Part shown: one piece after another, positions 7,934 through 16,545 of the stretch | Layout of the letters: every line of letters starts with the position of its first letter | Numbering within the stretch: the first letter of the stretch is position 1 | Source of the DNA: Bacteroidales bacterium | GTDB taxonomy: Bacteria; Bacteroidota; Bacteroidia; Bacteroidales; UBA7960 | Length of the DNA: 40,921 bases | Reading direction: 5' to 3' | Assembly (NCBI GenBank): GCA_003567625.1 | Contig: PWZB01000104.1 | Location: forward strand, 1-40,921 | Made by a program: the position numbers and the translations under genes | Notes under the pieces: model-generated | Told to the model about the DNA's origin: nothing | The model's database searches: none | Seen by the model: only the letters and a program-made list of their open reading frames with translations

Positions 7934-9101
7934 GTGGAGGGAAGCAGCATTACAAGATATTGCTTATGTGAATCCAGCTGAAAGCATCTCTAATGGAACA
8001 AAAGCAAAGAAAGTTCCAATGGAATTACTTGAACCCTTTACAAAAAGAGTTTCAGGTTATCAAATTGAGGAATATAAAGGTGGCGTAAAGTTTAAAAACG
8101 GAGATACAATTATTGCAAGAATTACACCGAGTCTCGAAAATGGTAAGACGGCTTTCATTGACATTTTAGAAGATGATGAAATTGGATTCGGTTCAACAGA
8201 GTTTATAGTTTTAAGGGAAAAAGAAGGACTAAGTGATAAAAATTTCTTGTACTATTTAGCTTTATCACCTGATTTCAGGGAAACAGCCATACTTTCAATG
8301 ACAGGAAGTTCTGGCAGACAACGGGTTCAGACCGATGTTGTAAAAGAACACTTGTTTAATATTCCTCCCCTTCCCGAACAACGCGCCATCGGCTCTGTCC
8401 TTTCCAGTTTAGACGACAAAATAGACCTGCTCTACCGCCAGAACAAAACGTTGGAGCAAATGGCTGAGGCGCTGTTTAGGCAGTGGTTTGTGGTGGGGGC
8501 TAGTGAGGATTGGGAAGTTGGTAAATTAGGCGATGTTATAGAATTATTTGATAGTATGCGAATTCCTTTATCTAAAATGCAAAGGGATAAGATGAAAGAT
8601 GGAAAATTATATCCTTATTACGGAGCTGCTTCAATAATGGATTACGTAAATAATTATTTATTTGATGGTGATTACATTTTAATTGGGGAAGACGGAACGG
8701 TAAGAACTGATGAAGGTTATCCGATTCTTCAATATGCAACTGGGAAATTTTGGGTGAATAATCATGCACATATTCTTAAAGCAAAACCACCTTACAATAA
8801 TTTCTTCATTTGGAATTATCTATCAAAAAAGAAAATAGACGAAATTGTTACTGGAGCTGTACAACACAAAATTAATCAGGGAAATCTTAAATCTTTAGAT
8901 TTTCCGAAATATCCAATTAAGTTAATTGAGCAATTTAATAATCAAACCAATAATATGTTTGATAAAATCAATAAAAATAAAACCCAAATTCGCACCCTCG
9001 AAAAACTGCGGGATACATTATTGCCGAAGTTGATGAATGGGGAAATACGTATAGAGGCGCACGGCCGTGCGTCTCAGAAAAAAGGCCGTGATGACAGATA
9101 A
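7926..9101 (+). CDS. hsdS: Type I restriction-modification specificity subunit HsdS
   Basis: A 391-residue two-half specificity subunit. Target-recognition domain 1 (about 1-145) ends with IPPLPEQRAIGSVLSSLDDKIDLLYRQNKTLEQMAEALFRQWF, the conserved coiled-coil spacer. Domain 2 (about 195-340) includes YPYYGAASIMDYVNNYLFDGDYILIGEDG and is followed by the second spacer NKTQIRTLEKLRDTLLPKLMNGEI. The C-terminus then runs into EAHGRASQKKGR, encoded by a REP palindrome (see 9054-9075), a non-native tail. HsdS dictates the bipartite DNA target for HsdM and HsdR. The stop overlaps the truncated transposase start. Confidence 0.95.
   Translation: MTEWREAALQDIAYVNPAESISNGTKAKKVPMELLEPFTKRVSGYQIEEYKGGVKFKNGDTIIARITPSLENGKTAFIDILEDDEIGFGSTEFIVLREKEGLSDKNFLYYLALSPDFRETAILSMTGSSGRQRVQTDVVKEHLFNIPPLPEQRAIGSVLSSLDDKIDLLYRQNKTLEQMAEALFRQWFVVGASEDWEVGKLGDVIELFDSMRIPLSKMQRDKMKDGKLYPYYGAASIMDYVNNYLFDGDYILIGEDGTVRTDEGYPILQYATGKFWVNNHAHILKAKPPYNNFFIWNYLSKKKIDEIVTGAVQHKINQGNLKSLDFPKYPIKLIEQFNNQTNNMFDKINKNKTQIRTLEKLRDTLLPKLMNGEIRIEAHGRASQKKGRDDR
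9054..9075. repeat. REP-type palindrome in the hsdS 3' end
   Basis: GAGGCGCACGG/CCGTGCGTCTC is a 22-nt inverted repeat (one G-T pair). It encodes the peptide AHGRAS of HsdS and lies 15 nt upstream of a RAYT start, the usual arrangement for REP palindromes and the Y1 transposase thought to spread them. Confidence 0.75.
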
Positions 9102-9276
9102 ATTTAAAAATAAATACCGAATTCAATCACACCGGATGCCAAATTGGGATTATTCGGGCAATGGTATTTATTTTATCACATTGGTTACGCAAAACAGGGA
9201 TTGCAATTTGGGGAAAATCAATAATGGCAAAATCATATTTTCCGATTTTGGGAAAATCGTTCATGATGAATTATAA
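9091..9276 (+). pseudogene. Truncated REP-associated tyrosine transposase (RAYT)
   Basis: From ATG 9091 the frame reads YRIQSHRMPNWDYSGNGIYFITLVTQNRDCNLG and then IFSDFGKIVHDEL. This is the typical N-terminal third of a RAYT (Y1, IS200-like fold). It stops after about 61 of the usual 180-200 residues, before the HuH metal motif and the catalytic Tyr, so it is inactive. The break coincides with the left end proposed for the Mu-like prophage (about 9272), so prophage insertion is the likely cause. The rest of the gene should lie beyond the right prophage end, outside the window. Confidence 0.75.
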
Positions 9277-9283
9277 TCCGCAA

Positions 9284-9325
9284 TTCAAAGAGTACACAAA
9301 TATAAAACAAAATGTACGTTTTTCA
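9284..9325. promoter_or_regulatory. Left-end transposase-binding site candidates
   Basis: TTCAAAGAGTACA (9284-9296) matches the inverted right-end site TTCAAAACGTACA in 11 of 13 positions. A second inverted copy, TGTACGTTTTTCA (9313-9325), lies just inside. Mu-like elements carry several such sites at each end. No TG dinucleotide marks the exact terminus, so the boundary is approximate. Confidence 0.5.
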
Positions 9326-9341
9326 CACATTGGCTTAGGTA

Positions 9342-10139
9342 TTAAAAAGTAATTCGGTAACTAAGACTTGAGCCCATACAAGCATTTTCTTGATTATTGA
9401 TAAAAACCGTGCCATCACTGAGTGCCCGTATATAGCTATTATTAATCCCAAAACCATTAGACATCTCAGAATTAGGTCTATACGGCTCTGGTATTATCCC
9501 ACTCAAATTATAACTGCCTTGCGATGCAGTAAAAACAATTGTAACTATGCCGAAATTTCCTTTACGTATTAATGACAACCAGACATTGGCGTCTATTCCG
9601 GTAAAAATTTGTTCATTAACAATCAAATCATCTGAATCATATTTTTCATTCCAGTAGTTTTTTTCAGCATCACTTACAAACCTGTATTTTGACGACTGCA
9701 ATGCATCCCTGAAGTTGGGATTATTTTCGTTGTCTTCAGTAATTATAATATATGGTTCGCTTGGTGTGGTAGATGCTATTGTTGCTTTTTTATAAATTGC
9801 GATGGGTTTGGTTAGTCCATCATCATACTGTCGCGTTATCTCTTCGGTTTCAAGTTGAAGATACCGATTAAAGTGCTCAGGTAAACCCAAAGCACCTTCA
9901 AATTCAGCGACAACGCTATGTTTTTGTCCTAGCTCCTCCCATACAAAAAGCACCAGGCCTGGTGTAATCATCTTATGTCTGTTATCTACTTCATCTATTT
10001 TTACCTTACAACCGCTAAGAATGCAGCTGTAATATGGCTTAAAAAACTCTTCGATGGCTTTAAGGGGTTCGGCTTGTAGATCTATCAAGTCGTCTCCAAA
10101 CCAACGCTTGACTCCAAGTTGTTGTATTTGCCTTTTCAT
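9342..10139 (-). CDS. Tail fibre or terminal tail protein
   Basis: A 265-residue protein at the distal end of the tail operon, the Mu position for fibre genes. Its middle has the fibre-like segment KYRFVSDAEKNYWNEKYD, and the C-terminal 100 residues are rich in Gly, Ser and Asn with short beta stretches (NGFGINNSYIRALSDGTVFINN). The first 130 residues (GDDLIDLQAEPLKAIEEFF) look like a baseplate-attachment part. It is unusually short for a fibre and no chaperone follows; the host-range part may be compact. It is the last prophage gene before the left end. Confidence 0.65.
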   Translation of the reverse strand: MKRQIQQLGVKRWFGDDLIDLQAEPLKAIEEFFKPYYSCILSGCKVKIDEVDNRHKMITPGLVLFVWEELGQKHSVVAEFEGALGLPEHFNRYLQLETEEITRQYDDGLTKPIAIYKKATIASTTPSEPYIIITEDNENNPNFRDALQSSKYRFVSDAEKNYWNEKYDSDDLIVNEQIFTGIDANVWLSLIRKGNFGIVTIVFTASQGSYNLSGIIPEPYRPNSEMSNGFGINNSYIRALSDGTVFINNQENACMGSSLSYRITF

Positions 10140-10154
10140 TATTGTGTTGTTATT

Positions 10155-10634
10155 TTAATTAGTAATAATTTCATATGTTTTGCCAGCTAAACGATATTTA
10201 TTTACTTCTTTTGTGAGTGTGTTGATACAAACGGAAGCAGGAGCAATAATAACAAAATCTGTTTCTGTTTCTGTCGTGTTTTCTCCATACAAAACAACTG
10301 ATTGATAGGGGTCTTCTTCTGAAGTAAGAGAGAATAAAACATAGTTTTCTTCACCTTCTACAATCAAATGCATGCTTAACGCTTCCTGGTAATAATGCAT
10401 TATAATTATATTCTCTCCGAAGACTTTGCTTAAATGGTTTTCTAATATCATTACTTGCGCCGTAACTTTAAGCACATATAACACTTCTTTGAAATGATCA
10501 ACAAGAAGCCCCATTGATTCGTTTGCTTTTGACGCAAATAAATCAAGGAAATCAAGCCTGACAGGTTGCCTTTTATGAAATGGCAATAGGGTTCGAGCTA
10601 ATATGTCAAAAGAGATTTTCATATTACATTTCAT
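10155..10634 (-). CDS. Tail/baseplate protein of unknown type (gpI position)
   Basis: A 159-residue protein between the baseplate J-like gene and the fibre gene, where Mu gp48/P2 gpI sits. I cannot see clear gpI motifs. The first 45 residues are basic-aromatic (ISFDILARTLLPFHKRQP) and the rest alternates hydrophobic strands. It overlaps the upstream J-like gene by 11 nt, so it is co-translated with the tail operon. Role inferred from position only. Confidence 0.6.
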   Translation of the reverse strand: MKCNMKISFDILARTLLPFHKRQPVRLDFLDLFASKANESMGLLVDHFKEVLYVLKVTAQVMILENHLSKVFGENIIIMHYYQEALSMHLIVEGEENYVLFSLTSEEDPYQSVVLYGENTTETETDFVIIAPASVCINTLTKEVNKYRLAGKTYEIITN

Positions 10635-11424
10635 TTTCAGGCGTTAATAAAACAGAGCTTTGCTCATCATAATTAAAATAACCTGCATGGGTAACATAAA
10701 AAACGAGCACCCTTTGATAAACACCTCCTGCCGGTTTGGCTTCAAAATCATTAACTTTGACCGTTACAACACCGCTTACTTTAAGTATTTGCTTTATAAA
10801 TTGTTGTAAATATATGGTGCCGTTAAAACCCAAAGAAGTTTGATAAGCAGAAATCGCCTTGTTAATATTCTCTTCAAGGTTTACTGGGTTGTGATCCGGG
10901 CTATAGTATATTTCAATATCGTATTTAATCATATCCGGCGTAGTGCTTATAATAACAGTTTTGGTACCGGTAAATTTAACAACTGTTATATAATTTGAAA
11001 AAGCAAGTTTTTCTTCCGACGATAATTCACTAAGCTCGTCATTGTCTTTTTTTGCAACTTTGATGATAACTTCAGAGTCTTCAGTTTCCAATACGGCTAC
11101 GGCTGCGATAATTTGTGCTTTAGGATCATTGACAGCATATCCGAGCGAGCCGTCATCTTTTATGATCAAGTTATAGCCATATTGAAACTTTTTGCAAATG
11201 TCAGTATACCAGCCGATGGTGCCCGGGCGCAGAAAAGCAAGTTTATCATCAACAATCTTTTTATACGTAGAAACAATTACTTGTATTGCTCTGATGGCGG
11301 TTGCCATCACGAATGTCCACAACTTCCATTCTGCTACGTCAGAATCGCTCAAACCGGGATGTTTTGCCTTTGCTTCCTGGTTGAGTTCATCCTGTATATC
11401 TTTTATTTTCTCCGGATAATTCAT
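10624..11424 (-). CDS. Baseplate J-like protein (Mu gp47/P2 gpJ family)
   Basis: A 266-residue wedge protein. The start MNYPEKIKDIQDELNQEAKAKHPGLSDSDVAEWKLW, the middle FLRPGTIGWYTDICKKFQYG and the C-terminal block SGVVTVKVNDFEAKPAGG resemble the Bacteroidota version of baseplate J. It joins the hub to the fibres in the contractile baseplate. It follows the LysM-like gene with a 4-nt overlap (ATGA type). Confidence 0.72.
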   Translation of the reverse strand: MNYPEKIKDIQDELNQEAKAKHPGLSDSDVAEWKLWTFVMATAIRAIQVIVSTYKKIVDDKLAFLRPGTIGWYTDICKKFQYGYNLIIKDDGSLGYAVNDPKAQIIAAVAVLETEDSEVIIKVAKKDNDELSELSSEEKLAFSNYITVVKFTGTKTVIISTTPDMIKYDIEIYYSPDHNPVNLEENINKAISAYQTSLGFNGTIYLQQFIKQILKVSGVVTVKVNDFEAKPAGGVYQRVLVFYVTHAGYFNYDEQSSVLLTPENEM

Positions 11425-11726
11425 AATTCTAGTATGTTTTTATTAAATGAAATAACTTCCTTATCCTTTAATTCCTGCGCTATTTTAATATTAACCATTG
11501 CTGTTTCTATTATGATTTCAGTGCCTTCCATTACCGGGTATGAAAGATCGAGCACATCATTTTCAAAAGGCACGCCTGCTTCAATGGCTGCCGAATAGTC
11601 ATTTTTAAGATGCGGATTAAGCTCTATCACTTTCACAAACATATCTACGGCGCCATAATGCTGCACGGCAACATCGAACACGGTCTGATTTTTAATAGTA
11701 TTAATTGTTTTCATAGCCACCTTCAA
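11421..11726 (-). CDS. LysM-like tail protein (tail protein X-like)
   Basis: A 101-residue protein (probable start at the second Met, 11714: MKTINTIKNQTVFDVAVQHYG). The segment NQTVFDVAVQHYGAVDMFVKVIELNPHL has the LysM pattern, followed by a proline and an EGTEIII strand. In P2/Mu-type phages small LysM proteins (gpX) hold the hub together. The first start overlaps the gp46-like stop by 26 nt; using 11714 reduces it to 14 nt. Confidence 0.7.
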   Translation of the reverse strand: MKVAMKTINTIKNQTVFDVAVQHYGAVDMFVKVIELNPHLKNDYSAAIEAGVPFENDVLDLSYPVMEGTEIIIETAMVNIKIAQELKDKEVISFNKNILEL

Positions 11727-11988
11727 TAATTATTTTTTGATTTTTAAAATATATTGCCTTGATCTTCATCCCAATGCGCTGGCAATGTTTTCTTGCTTCA
11801 CGCAAGAGCTCTCCGGGCTCATTGTCGAGAAGATAATTTGCAACATCAACCCCAACATCAGGCCTTGATTTAAGCAAGCCCTGCTGTGTAAGCAAAATTG
11901 TAAGTTTATGCTGCTCTACACCTTCAACATATCTGATATCGCCAGTGCTGATATCTATATCGCCGTTTTCCTGGTATTTAATATCCAT
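11701..11988 (-). CDS. Baseplate wedge protein, gp46/gpW (gp25-like)
   Basis: A 95-residue protein with the compact gp25/gp46 look: a short beta hairpin (YQENGDIDISTGDIRYVEG), then QHKLTILLTQQGLLKSRPDVGVDVANYLL. The helical LTQQGxxxxxPxxGxxxxxxL pattern is typical of the family. It lies between the spike and the LysM-like gene, matching Mu order (45-46-47). Confidence 0.72.
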   Translation of the reverse strand: MDIKYQENGDIDISTGDIRYVEGVEQHKLTILLTQQGLLKSRPDVGVDVANYLLDNEPGELLREARKHCQRIGMKIKAIYFKNQKIIIEGGYENN

Positions 11989-12016
11989 TTTTATGCTCTT
12001 GCAATGTTATTTAAAC

Positions 12017-12571
12017 TTAACCATGTTTGACCTTGTCATTTTCTATATTTTCCGTCTGTGTTATTGCTAAAACATCCCCGGCCCATGATGTCGCTGCTGT
12101 TTTCAATGCCGCACCGCCATCGTTTGGCACCGGCACCCATGTTGAGAATACATTCTTAATCGCATTAAGGTCATTTTCAATATTATTCAGTTTTTCGACC
12201 AGGTCACCAATAACCACCAATCCACCAAGATTGCCGTTGTTAATTATTATTTCATTGCCTTTCAAAACAAGTTTCGTATCCGCAATCTTTACATGTATCT
12301 TTTCAAGCTTTTCAGCATTGAGCATGAACAGCCGGTTGCTGTTATCAAATCTAACTATCAATATTTTCGAACCTTCCTCCGGAAACAACACAAACCCCAT
12401 GTCGTCGCTTACTATGCTGCGAAGTGCCACATTGAGAAACTTCTGCCCGCCTACATCAATCGTACAGGTACATTTCTCCTGGTCAACCTCAAGCACTTTG
12501 CCGGTCATTACAGCGTTGTTGTTCTTAAACACACGCTTCATTGATTCATATAGTTCCACATCTTCTCTCAT
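12017..12571 (-). CDS. Baseplate spike/gp45-gpV-like protein
   Basis: A 184-residue protein. The N-terminal OB-like region (AVMTGKVLEVDQEKCTCTIDVGG, then VLFPEEGSKILIVRF) is followed by a repetitive beta part (VKIADTKLVLKGNEIIINNG) and a helical segment (LVEKLNNIENDLNAIKNVF). This is the usual layout of gpV/gp45 spike proteins, in which the C-terminal trimeric beta helix punctures the outer membrane. The hub gene upstream overlaps its start by 4 nt. Confidence 0.75.
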   Translation of the reverse strand: MREDVELYESMKRVFKNNNAVMTGKVLEVDQEKCTCTIDVGGQKFLNVALRSIVSDDMGFVLFPEEGSKILIVRFDNSNRLFMLNAEKLEKIHVKIADTKLVLKGNEIIINNGNLGGLVVIGDLVEKLNNIENDLNAIKNVFSTWVPVPNDGGAALKTAATSWAGDVLAITQTENIENDKVKHG

Positions 12572-13560
12572 ATATTAAGCTTTATTTCCGGTTCTATTTT
12601 CCTGCTTGCCCCGCTCATACCAAAACGTGTTTCAACGCCACTGATATAATATTCACCACCCCTGTCGGGAAAATCAGGATCCTCAATTATTGCTTTCATC
12701 CCTGGCTTGGCAAATGGCTGTAACAATGTTTGAAAATACCCGGAATAGCCGGTATATCTATACTTGTCAATTTCCGACTCGGCACGCTCTTTCAGTTGCT
12801 GCTCATCTTCTATATTATAAAACCACAATGTTCGCACGTCACCGTCTTCATCACCGGCAGATGCCTCTATTACCTCACCATCCTTTGTATAGCTTTTAGC
12901 AATTATCTTAATACGCACATCTTCCTTTTCCTGGAACTTAAGCTCATTTCGCCGCGGATTGATGTTAATATGAAAATTATACTTAACATCACCCGCCGAG
13001 TAATTATACAACCCTCCTACAAACAGTTTAGCCTGCGGAGTAAAAAAGATCGCAATGTTATAATACTCCTTGATGCTTTGCAAAACCTCAACTGACGATG
13101 CATCTTTAAAGCTGAAATTATAATACGTTGTATCAGGCACCTCTCCTTCAATTTCGTATAGTTTACCCTTGTCAGGCATTGCCAGGCACATATCAATAAT
13201 TTCTTTCAGTGTTATGTCTTCCCTGGTCTCTGATATATTAATCTGTCGCAATATATGCATGGCATCTTCACACTCGATTGTTAGCGGCGTGCCATAAATG
13301 ATCCTTGTAACATATCCTTCAAACTCAGTTAAGAGATGGCCGTTATAACCGAGTTTTATACTTACAGGATCTCCACGCTTGAATACTTCATGTGTCTTTA
13401 CGGCTCTTGTTTTCCCGGCATAGTGTAACCTTGCGGACAGGGGCACTCTTAATTTGGCCGTCTGCACAAGCTGGTGAACGCTGTGGTTGATCACCAGGTC
13501 ATTTACACCTGTAAACTCAGCGTTTCCTATTGTTGTCCGGCAATTTAATGTATAGGCCAT
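12568..13560 (-). CDS. Baseplate hub protein, gp44/late control gpD-like
   Basis: Hub protein of 330 residues if started at the internal Met (13560: MAYTLNCRTTIGNAEF). The track start at 13593 would add 11 hydrophobic residues (KYLILLLISV) overlapping the upstream gene; the shorter form keeps a 4-nt gap and is preferred. Typical gpD/gp44 features: VFKRGDPVSIKLGYNGHLLTEFEGYVTRI, the ECEDAMHILR strand-helix and a later hub domain with GDVRTLWFYNIEDEQQLKERAE. It forms the ring that contacts the spike. Confidence 0.72.
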   Translation of the reverse strand: MAYTLNCRTTIGNAEFTGVNDLVINHSVHQLVQTAKLRVPLSARLHYAGKTRAVKTHEVFKRGDPVSIKLGYNGHLLTEFEGYVTRIIYGTPLTIECEDAMHILRQINISETREDITLKEIIDMCLAMPDKGKLYEIEGEVPDTTYYNFSFKDASSVEVLQSIKEYYNIAIFFTPQAKLFVGGLYNYSAGDVKYNFHININPRRNELKFQEKEDVRIKIIAKSYTKDGEVIEASAGDEDGDVRTLWFYNIEDEQQLKERAESEIDKYRYTGYSGYFQTLLQPFAKPGMKAIIEDPDFPDRGGEYYISGVETRFGMSGASRKIEPEIKLNI

Positions 13561-13564
13561 AACA

Positions 13565-14185
13565 CTAATCAATAATAATATCAAATACTTCATCGCTAAG
13601 AAGTTTTATTTCGTACGGTTGCACATGCTTAGAACGTGCGGGGCGTAAATCAAGATCCGTTACTACCACTTTATCGTAGCCGCCCTCAAATAACAAGTCG
13701 GTAATTACCGATTTGATTTCAATAGCTTCATTTTTGTCGCATATTTCTTTGATCATCGCTATCTCATCCTCGGGATATATTCTGTCCTGGCCAAGAGCCA
13801 GTCCCTGTATTGTTATCTGATAATCTTCTGTGCTCACAATTTCCTTCACGGCACCTTTTCCTGCAGTCATCGGTGTATCAATAATGACCTTACGTCTTCC
13901 GATTCCCAGGCGGCATATAGGCAGATGATGGCCATCGAGCCAAACCGGCATAAAGCTTATCCGGCCGCTTGGTGTGGTAGCATAAAACGGTGTACCTGTG
14001 CGCCAGCTATGCAACCTTACAGGCTTTACCCCGGAGCCGCTTAAGCCGGGTATGTCAGTATCCAGCAAGGTTGCCGGGAAAGGCAACCCTTTATACCCAA
14101 AAGACAGCTGCCAAAGCATGTTAAGGTCAAACTCCGCTGCCTTGCGGATCTTATACTCAGTTATTGTACCTGAAAAATTAGCCAT
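13565..14185 (-). CDS. DUF6046-like tail protein
   Basis: A protein of 206 residues from the Met at 14185 (MANFSGTITEYKIRKAAEF); the longer track form would overlap the tape-measure stop. The segment YGGYD-free middle GRRKVIIDTPMTAGKGAVKEIVSTEDYQITIQGLAL resembles the DUF6046 proteins that sit between tape measure and hub in Bacteroidota Mu-like phages, at the place of a DNA-circularisation or LysM tail adaptor. Exact role unknown. Confidence 0.65.
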   Translation of the reverse strand: MANFSGTITEYKIRKAAEFDLNMLWQLSFGYKGLPFPATLLDTDIPGLSGSGVKPVRLHSWRTGTPFYATTPSGRISFMPVWLDGHHLPICRLGIGRRKVIIDTPMTAGKGAVKEIVSTEDYQITIQGLALGQDRIYPEDEIAMIKEICDKNEAIEIKSVITDLLFEGGYDKVVVTDLDLRPARSKHVQPYEIKLLSDEVFDIIID

Positions 14186-14198
14186 ATTTTTTATCCTG

Positions 14199-16511
14199 TT
14201 ATGCCGCGCTTGCAGTTGCATTTGCGCTGTTTATTGATTGCATAAGAGCTTCCACTACCTTACTTTTGAGCTCTTCCATACTTTCACCCGTTGTTTGTGT
14301 GTGAATGGTGAAGCTTTCTATCAGGTTGCCCATGTTGATATTCACGTTTGTTGCCCGCCTTCCGCCACCTGTTATGGTGCTGACGCTGCGGCCGAGCTCG
14401 GAATCGAGACCCAGAATACCTTTTTTATCTAAAAGAGTGCCGTATTCTTCGTCCAGGTCCTCGGTGTCAAAATCATCATCATCGTCATCATCATCGTCAT
14501 CATCGCCTTTTAAATATTTTTCTAACGCTTCCCGTTCCGCCATGCCTCTGTCAACTGCTCTTTGTGCTCTATTCAACGCTGCACGTGCTGCTCTTTCAGC
14601 TGTTTTTGCTGCTTTTTCAGTCTTATAGCCTAAATAGGTATCAGTATCTTCTTTCTCTCCGCTTTCAATTTTTTCTAATTGTTCTCTTGCCTCCTGTAGT
14701 TTTAGCCTAGATTCAAGTAATCCTTCCTCAATCTCTAATATCATCCCCTCAGCAGCCTTAACCCTTGCCTGCTTTAATAAGCTCTCAATATATTTCTCTG
14801 AAGCTTCCGTCAACTTCTCAGTTTGTGCCTCTTCAAAAGTCAAATTTTCAAAATGCTCAGGGCTAATCTCAACCAGCCTGTCATAAGCTGTCCTTTTTTG
14901 CTCAAGCGATGCATTCTGGTCGTGCACCACGCTCGTGAGCCTTTCAACTTCTACCTTTTGACTTACAACTGCTCGTTGAGCACGATGCCTCACATCCTGC
15001 ATAGCTTGCTCAGCCGCCGTAGCTTCATCAGTCCTTCGCCTCAAAAGAACATACGCCCCTGCAATAGCACCAATACCCGCAACAATCCACCCGATTGGTG
15101 AAGCCAGAAAAGCGGCATTGAACGCCATCTTAGCTGCGGTTGCAAGCTTTATTTGTCCGGTTGCGGCGAGCACTGCAGCCCGGTATATTGTTTTTGCTGC
15201 AGCTACTGTTTTGAGTAAAACAGCTTTGGCTGACAATGTTTTCATGTAAAGCACGGTTCGTTTAGTAAGCGCTATCATACCAACTCCAAGCCTTACAGTG
15301 CCCTGGTATAATTTAATAAACCCTACCCGCATAGCTTTCATTATCGGTATAAACTGCGTTGCCATTTGTGCAGATTGTGCGAAGGCTGCGGTCATTGGCA
15401 ACACCCTTTGTGTAACGTTGAACACCGACACTCCGAAATCCTTAAACCTGGCCTGCAGGCGCTTCATTCTCTCGGCATGCGTTCCCATGATAATCTCGGC
15501 CTGCTCAACAACTGTGTTGGTACCGGTGATCTTCTCAGTAAACTCATCTGCTCCTTCAGCTCCCTTCACCATGGCTATGGCGCTTGCAAAATGAGCTTCA
15601 CCAAACAACAGCTGCATCATTGACGTATCATCAACTATCTTATTAAGGGGCTTAAGTCTTTCGGTAAGCGTAAGGCTTGTATCAGCAAGATGGTGAATAT
15701 CAACACCTGCCTCTTTCAGAGCATCGGCCGTACGTTTTGGCATGAATTCCGCCCTTGATAACCTTCCGAGTACTGCCTGGAGTGCAGTACCTCCTTCGGC
15801 GCCCTGGCGACCGGCACGACCTAATATCTGAATATAAGTGAGTGTCTCTTCAAACGAAACCTTAGCGGTTTTGGCAGCCATACCGCTTCTTTCAAGAGCT
15901 GCCGTCATGGGCTGTACTTCCTCGCTACCTTCTTTGGCTGCAGCACCCATGGCGTTCATCATCCTTTCCATTTCTGCTGCTGCTGCTATCGGGTCTGACA
16001 TATCAACCTGGAACTGGTTCATTGCAGTTGTTAAAGCACCGGTTGCAGCAACTGTGTCGCCTCCAAGTACCTTTTCGAGTTGCTTAGCGCTTCTCGACAT
16101 CTGATCCAATACTTCGGGAGTTTGTGCCAGCTCGGGCCCGAGCTGGCTTAATATCATTTTATAGGCTTCGACACCTTTGGCGGCATCGGTACCAAATTCC
16201 TTAGCGGTCTTCCTGGCACTTGCGCCAAGTTTTTGTATTTCTTCATCTGTTAGCCCGGTTATCGCTTTAAGATCTGCAAGGCTGCTTTGAAATTCTACTC
16301 CCGGGCGTGTCAGGTTATCAAGGCTGCGGTGTGCTCCCTCAATTACCTGGGCGGCCTGGTTGAAATAAAGAAATTGCTGTCCCAGGTCCCTGAACGATGT
16401 CTGCGACTGCATCAGCTTACGATGCATACTGCCAAGTCCGCCGCCAACCCTGTTCATGGTTTGGCTAACCTGGTCACGTAATCTTATGGTAAATTCGTAA
16501 GCGTTATCCAT
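14199..16511 (-). CDS. Tail tape measure protein
   Basis: A 770-residue protein. Residues 75-330 carry the TP901-type tape-measure core (EFQSSLADLKAITGLTDEEIQKLGASA and the AAATGALTTAMNQF-like helices). A hydrophobic region (about 450-490, ASPIGWIVAGIGAIAGAYVLL) may cross the membrane on injection. A coiled coil follows, then a run of 11 Asp encoded by GAY repeats (about 14470-14505). The C-terminus has the ATNVNINMGNLIES strand. Tape length sets tail length. It follows the frameshift chaperone as in other siphoviruses and myoviruses. Confidence 0.88.
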   Translation of the reverse strand: MDNAYEFTIRLRDQVSQTMNRVGGGLGSMHRKLMQSQTSFRDLGQQFLYFNQAAQVIEGAHRSLDNLTRPGVEFQSSLADLKAITGLTDEEIQKLGASARKTAKEFGTDAAKGVEAYKMILSQLGPELAQTPEVLDQMSRSAKQLEKVLGGDTVAATGALTTAMNQFQVDMSDPIAAAAEMERMMNAMGAAAKEGSEEVQPMTAALERSGMAAKTAKVSFEETLTYIQILGRAGRQGAEGGTALQAVLGRLSRAEFMPKRTADALKEAGVDIHHLADTSLTLTERLKPLNKIVDDTSMMQLLFGEAHFASAIAMVKGAEGADEFTEKITGTNTVVEQAEIIMGTHAERMKRLQARFKDFGVSVFNVTQRVLPMTAAFAQSAQMATQFIPIMKAMRVGFIKLYQGTVRLGVGMIALTKRTVLYMKTLSAKAVLLKTVAAAKTIYRAAVLAATGQIKLATAAKMAFNAAFLASPIGWIVAGIGAIAGAYVLLRRRTDEATAAEQAMQDVRHRAQRAVVSQKVEVERLTSVVHDQNASLEQKRTAYDRLVEISPEHFENLTFEEAQTEKLTEASEKYIESLLKQARVKAAEGMILEIEEGLLESRLKLQEAREQLEKIESGEKEDTDTYLGYKTEKAAKTAERAARAALNRAQRAVDRGMAEREALEKYLKGDDDDDDDDDDDFDTEDLDEEYGTLLDKKGILGLDSELGRSVSTITGGGRRATNVNINMGNLIESFTIHTQTTGESMEELKSKVVEALMQSINSANATASAA

Positions 16512-16545
16512 TTTTTTCGTATATTGGCCGAAAAACTATGCGCTT

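Noticed and set aside
9161-9352. 63-residue plus ORF continuing beyond the RAYT
   Set aside because: Out-of-frame reading of the RAYT and of the prophage end; no recognisable protein.
11113-11598. 161-residue plus-strand ORF
   Set aside because: Antisense to baseplate genes; Cys/Phe/Ile-rich, typical of shadow frames.
12027-12578. 183-residue plus-strand ORF
   Set aside because: Almost full antisense of the spike gene, Ser/Thr/Phe-rich.
14470-14505. GAY (Asp) repeat as phase-variable tract
   Set aside because: Unit length is three, so slippage would not shift the frame; it is only a poly-Asp linker in the tape measure.
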